A DNA stretch of 64,000 bases, from the NCBI GenBank assembly GCA_021151825.1, contig JAGKWQ010000005.1, forward strand, positions 532,873 through 596,872. The letters are read 5' to 3'. The position numbers and the translations under genes were made by a program. This document shows, piece by piece, positions 61,475 through 64,000 of the stretch (the stretch's first letter is position 1; each line of letters opens with the position of its first letter). The notes beneath the pieces were generated by a model that was not told the origin of the DNA, did not search any database, and saw only the letters and a program-made list of their open reading frames with translations. Origin of the DNA: Cellvibrionaceae bacterium (GTDB taxonomy: Bacteria; Pseudomonadota; Gammaproteobacteria; Pseudomonadales; Cellvibrionaceae).

Positions 61475-62338
61475 ATGGCAAGCACAAAAGAAATTCGGAC
61501 GCAGATAGCGAGCGTCAAAAGCACGCAGAAAATTACCAGCGCGATGGAAATGGTCGCCGCGAGTAAAATGCGCCGTGCACAAGAGCGGATGCAATTGGGC
61601 AAACCTTATGCCCAGCGTATTCGTGAAGTAGTCGGGCATCTGGCCAACTCCAGCCCCGAGTACAAACACCGTTTTATGAAAGAGCGCGATGTTAAACGCG
61701 TTGGCTACATCATTGTTTCCAGTGACCGCGGTCTGTGCGGTGGTTTGAACACTAACCTGTTCAAAACTGCTATCAGAGATATGAAAGTCTGGGCTGATAA
61801 GGGTGTAGCGATTGATTTGGGTTTGATTGGTGCTAAAGCAGGTCAGTTTTTCAAAAGCTTTGGCGGCAATGTAGTTGCTTCAACTCGCGATATCGGCGAA
61901 GCCCCGCAAGTGGCTGACCTGATCGGCAGTGTGAAGGTAATGCTGGATGCGTTTGAAGCCGGCACTATCGACAAGCTGTTCCTGGTGAGCAACGACTTTG
62001 TTAACACCATGACCCAATCACCAAAAGTTCGCCAATTGCTGCCTTTGGTTGCCGAAGAAAATACCAAGTTGAAACATCACTGGGATTATATCTACGAGCC
62101 AGATGCAGAATTCCTGTTAAAAGGGTTGCTGACTCGCTTTATTGAATCGCAAGTCTATCAAGCGGTGGTTGAAAACGCGGCCTCTGAACAAGCGGCGCGG
62201 ATGATTGCGATGAAGAGCGCAACCGACAACGCCGGCGAATTGATTGATAGCTTGAAGTTGATTTACAACAAAGCACGTCAGGCAGCGATTACCCAGGAAC
62301 TGTCAGAAATTGTGGGCGGTGCGGCAGCGATCCAATAA
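61475..62338 (+). CDS. atpG: F0F1 ATP synthase subunit gamma
   Basis: Central rotating shaft, 287 residues. N-terminal coiled coil (KEIRTQIASVKSTQKITSAM, EMVAASKMRRAQ), the SSDRGLCGGLNTNLFK motif and the C-terminal helix (NKARQAAITQELSEIVGGAAA). It lies 74 bases after atpA, with a hairpin between. Confidence 0.98.
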   Translation: MASTKEIRTQIASVKSTQKITSAMEMVAASKMRRAQERMQLGKPYAQRIREVVGHLANSSPEYKHRFMKERDVKRVGYIIVSSDRGLCGGLNTNLFKTAIRDMKVWADKGVAIDLGLIGAKAGQFFKSFGGNVVASTRDIGEAPQVADLIGSVKVMLDAFEAGTIDKLFLVSNDFVNTMTQSPKVRQLLPLVAEENTKLKHHWDYIYEPDAEFLLKGLLTRFIESQVYQAVVENAASEQAARMIAMKSATDNAGELIDSLKLIYNKARQAAITQELSEIVGGAAAIQ

Positions 62339-62452
62339 GCTGCGCTGTTATGCATTTGCCCTGAAAGGCCAACGATTTTTGTATTTAATCCTTCAGACCC
62401 CCAAGTTTTATTAAAAGGGATCTGGAATTTCTGGAACAAAGAGGAACCGGAA

Positions 62453-63832
62453 ATGAGTAGCGGACGTATCGTTCAGATTATCGGCGCCGTTATCGATGTG
62501 GAATTCCCACGCGATGCAGTGCCTAAAGTGTATGACGCTTTGGTTATCACCGATGGCAACCTGACCCTCGAAGTACAACAGCAATTAGGCGACGGTGTAG
62601 TCCGTACTATTGCTCTGGGCTCCTCCGAAGGTTTGCGTCGTGGTTTGGTTGTGACCAATACCAACGAGCCAATTAAAGTACCCGTAGGTACCCAAACCCT
62701 TGGCCGTATTATGGATGTATTGGGTAACCCAATCGACGAGTGTGGTCCAATCGGCGAACAAGAGCGTATGCAGATTCACCGTGCAGCGCCCAAGTACGAA
62801 GAGCTGGCAGCTTCTGAAGAACTGCTCGAAACTGGTATTAAAGTTATCGACCTGGTTTGCCCATTCGCCAAAGGCGGTAAAGTAGGCCTGTTCGGTGGTG
62901 CCGGTGTAGGTAAAACCGTGAACATGATGGAACTCATCAACAACATCGCGAAAGAGCACAGCGGTCTGTCTGTATTCGCCGGTGTAGGTGAGCGTACCCG
63001 TGAAGGTAACGACTTCTACCACGAGATGAAAGAATCTAACGTAGTAGACAAAGTAGCGATGGTGTACGGCCAAATGAATGAGCCGCCGGGGAACCGTCTC
63101 CGTGTAGCTCTGACTGGTCTGACCATGGCAGAAAAATTCCGTGATGAAGGTAAAGACGTTCTGTTGTTCGTTGACAACATTTACCGTTACACCCTGGCCG
63201 GTACAGAAGTATCTGCACTGTTGGGTCGTATGCCTTCAGCGGTAGGTTACCAGCCAACATTGGCGGAAGAAATGGGCGTTCTGCAAGAGCGTATTACTTC
63301 TACCAAGATTGGTTCTATTACCTCTGTACAAGCGGTATACGTACCAGCGGACGACTTGACTGACCCGTCGCCAGCAACCACTTTCGCCCACTTGGACTCA
63401 ACCGTAGTATTGAGCCGTGACATCGCTGCCAAGGGTATTTACCCGGCGATCGATCCACTGGATTCAACCTCACGCCAGTTGGACCCAATGGTTATCGGCA
63501 ACGAGCACTACTCGGTAGCGCGCGGTGTACAAACCGTACTCCAACGTTACAAAGAGTTGAAAGATATTATCGCGATCCTCGGTATGGATGAATTGTCTGA
63601 AGAAGACAAACAAACCGTAAACCGCGCGCGTAAAATCGAGCGTTTCCTGTCACAACCTTTCCACGTAGCGGAAGTATTCACCGGTTCTCCGGGCAAATAC
63701 GTTCCACTGAAAGAAACCATCCGTGGTTTCAAAGGTTTGTTAGCCGGTGATTACGATCACCTGCCAGAACAAGCTTTCTACATGGTAGGTTCAATCGACG
63801 AAGCAATCGAAAAAGCCAGCAAGCTCAAGTAA
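62453..63832 (+). CDS. atpD: F0F1 ATP synthase subunit beta
   Basis: Catalytic F1 subunit, 459 residues. P-loop GGAGVGKTVNMMELI, catalytic Glu in GVGERTREGNDFY, and DELSEEDKQTVNRARKIERF (DELSEED regulatory motif). Start MSSGRIVQIIGAVIDVEFPR. It lies 114 bases after atpG. Confidence 0.99.
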   Translation: MSSGRIVQIIGAVIDVEFPRDAVPKVYDALVITDGNLTLEVQQQLGDGVVRTIALGSSEGLRRGLVVTNTNEPIKVPVGTQTLGRIMDVLGNPIDECGPIGEQERMQIHRAAPKYEELAASEELLETGIKVIDLVCPFAKGGKVGLFGGAGVGKTVNMMELINNIAKEHSGLSVFAGVGERTREGNDFYHEMKESNVVDKVAMVYGQMNEPPGNRLRVALTGLTMAEKFRDEGKDVLLFVDNIYRYTLAGTEVSALLGRMPSAVGYQPTLAEEMGVLQERITSTKIGSITSVQAVYVPADDLTDPSPATTFAHLDSTVVLSRDIAAKGIYPAIDPLDSTSRQLDPMVIGNEHYSVARGVQTVLQRYKELKDIIAILGMDELSEEDKQTVNRARKIERFLSQPFHVAEVFTGSPGKYVPLKETIRGFKGLLAGDYDHLPEQAFYMVGSIDEAIEKASKLK

Positions 63833-63913
63833 TTGAGTCGGCCCTGCTAACGCGGGGCCATTGCTGATTCGCTTCTCGACCTTTAATGAACGCTAGATAA
63901 TCGAGAGACAAAA

Positions 63914-64000
63914 ATGGCCATGACAGTTCAATGCGATATCGTCAGCGCTGAGCGTGAGATTTTCTCCGGCCTGGTAGAGATGGTAATCACTACCGGTAGC
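63914..64000 (+). CDS. atpC: F0F1 ATP synthase subunit epsilon (5' part)
   Basis: The first 29 codons, MAMTVQCDIVSAEREIFSGL then VEMVITTGS, match the start of the epsilon beta-barrel domain. The gene runs off the window. A hairpin (GGCCC/GGGGCC, about 63840-63860) lies between atpD and atpC and may lower atpC expression. Confidence 0.93.
   Translation, partial: MAMTVQCDIVSAEREIFSGLVEMVITTGS

Noticed and set aside
1..64000. CRISPR arrays, prophage, insertion sequences, rRNA or tRNA genes
   Set aside because: No regular repeat-spacer pattern, transposase, integrase, terminal inverted repeats or cloverleaf was seen on reading; a covariance-model scan was not possible.

Overview
The window looks like the chromosomal replication-origin neighbourhood of a Cellvibrio-like gammaproteobacterium (Cellvibrionaceae). 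The evidence is the conserved block gyrB-recF-dnaN-dnaA / rpmH-rnpA-yidD-yidC-mnmE / mnmG-rsmG-parA-parB / atpI-B-E-F-H-A-G-D-C. It is combined with large secreted plant-polysaccharide proteins whose domains are joined by long poly-serine linkers, a hallmark of Cellvibrio and its relatives. The assignment rests on protein character and gene order only; no search was run.

Layout. 1-5.8 kb: minus-strand Na+/H+ antiporter genes (mrpAB fusion, mrpC, mrpD cut by the window edge, and a separate nhaA). 6.0-12.1 kb: one giant lipoprotein joining a PL1 pectate lyase and a CE8 pectin methylesterase, with a promoter region rich in palindromes. 12.7-17.2 kb: an alpha/beta hydrolase and a mipA-DUF3019-response regulator-histidine kinase operon. 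17.4-20.4 kb: two plus-strand lipoproteins (beta-propeller; unknown). 20.5-27.6 kb: a MacB-like ABC system with one adaptor, one ATPase and four permeases. 28.2-30.7 kb: leuA with a structured leader, divergent from an Lrp-family regulator. 30.8-32.9 kb: a secreted CBM2-PKD-CBM2 protein with no catalytic domain. 33.3-36.1 kb: a cyanase gene with a DUF1348 gene, divergent from a sigma-54 activator, with repeated activator-type sites and a sigma-54 promoter between them. 36.5-39.3 kb: a secreted GH13 alpha-amylase with starch-binding-like repeats. 40.1-64.0 kb: the replication, RNA-modification, partition and ATP synthase block.

How it fits together. Two perfect parS sites lie inside recF and are the expected targets of the parAB pair encoded about 12 kb away. 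DnaA boxes occur in two places: between dnaA and rpmH, and in an AT-rich 670-bp gap before mnmG that also follows an orphan ParA-like gene. The ATP synthase operon is complete except that atpF encodes only 90 residues: its membrane end and its C-terminal end are both present and in frame, but about 66 residues of the central stalk helix are missing. The accessory half (pectin, starch and CBM proteins) fits a saprophyte that degrades plant cell walls.

Most promising leads: the cyanase-DUF1348-sigma54 regulon with its repeated site, the internally shortened atpF, the four-permease ABC system, the structured leuA leader, and several unusually perfect palindromes in intergenic DNA.
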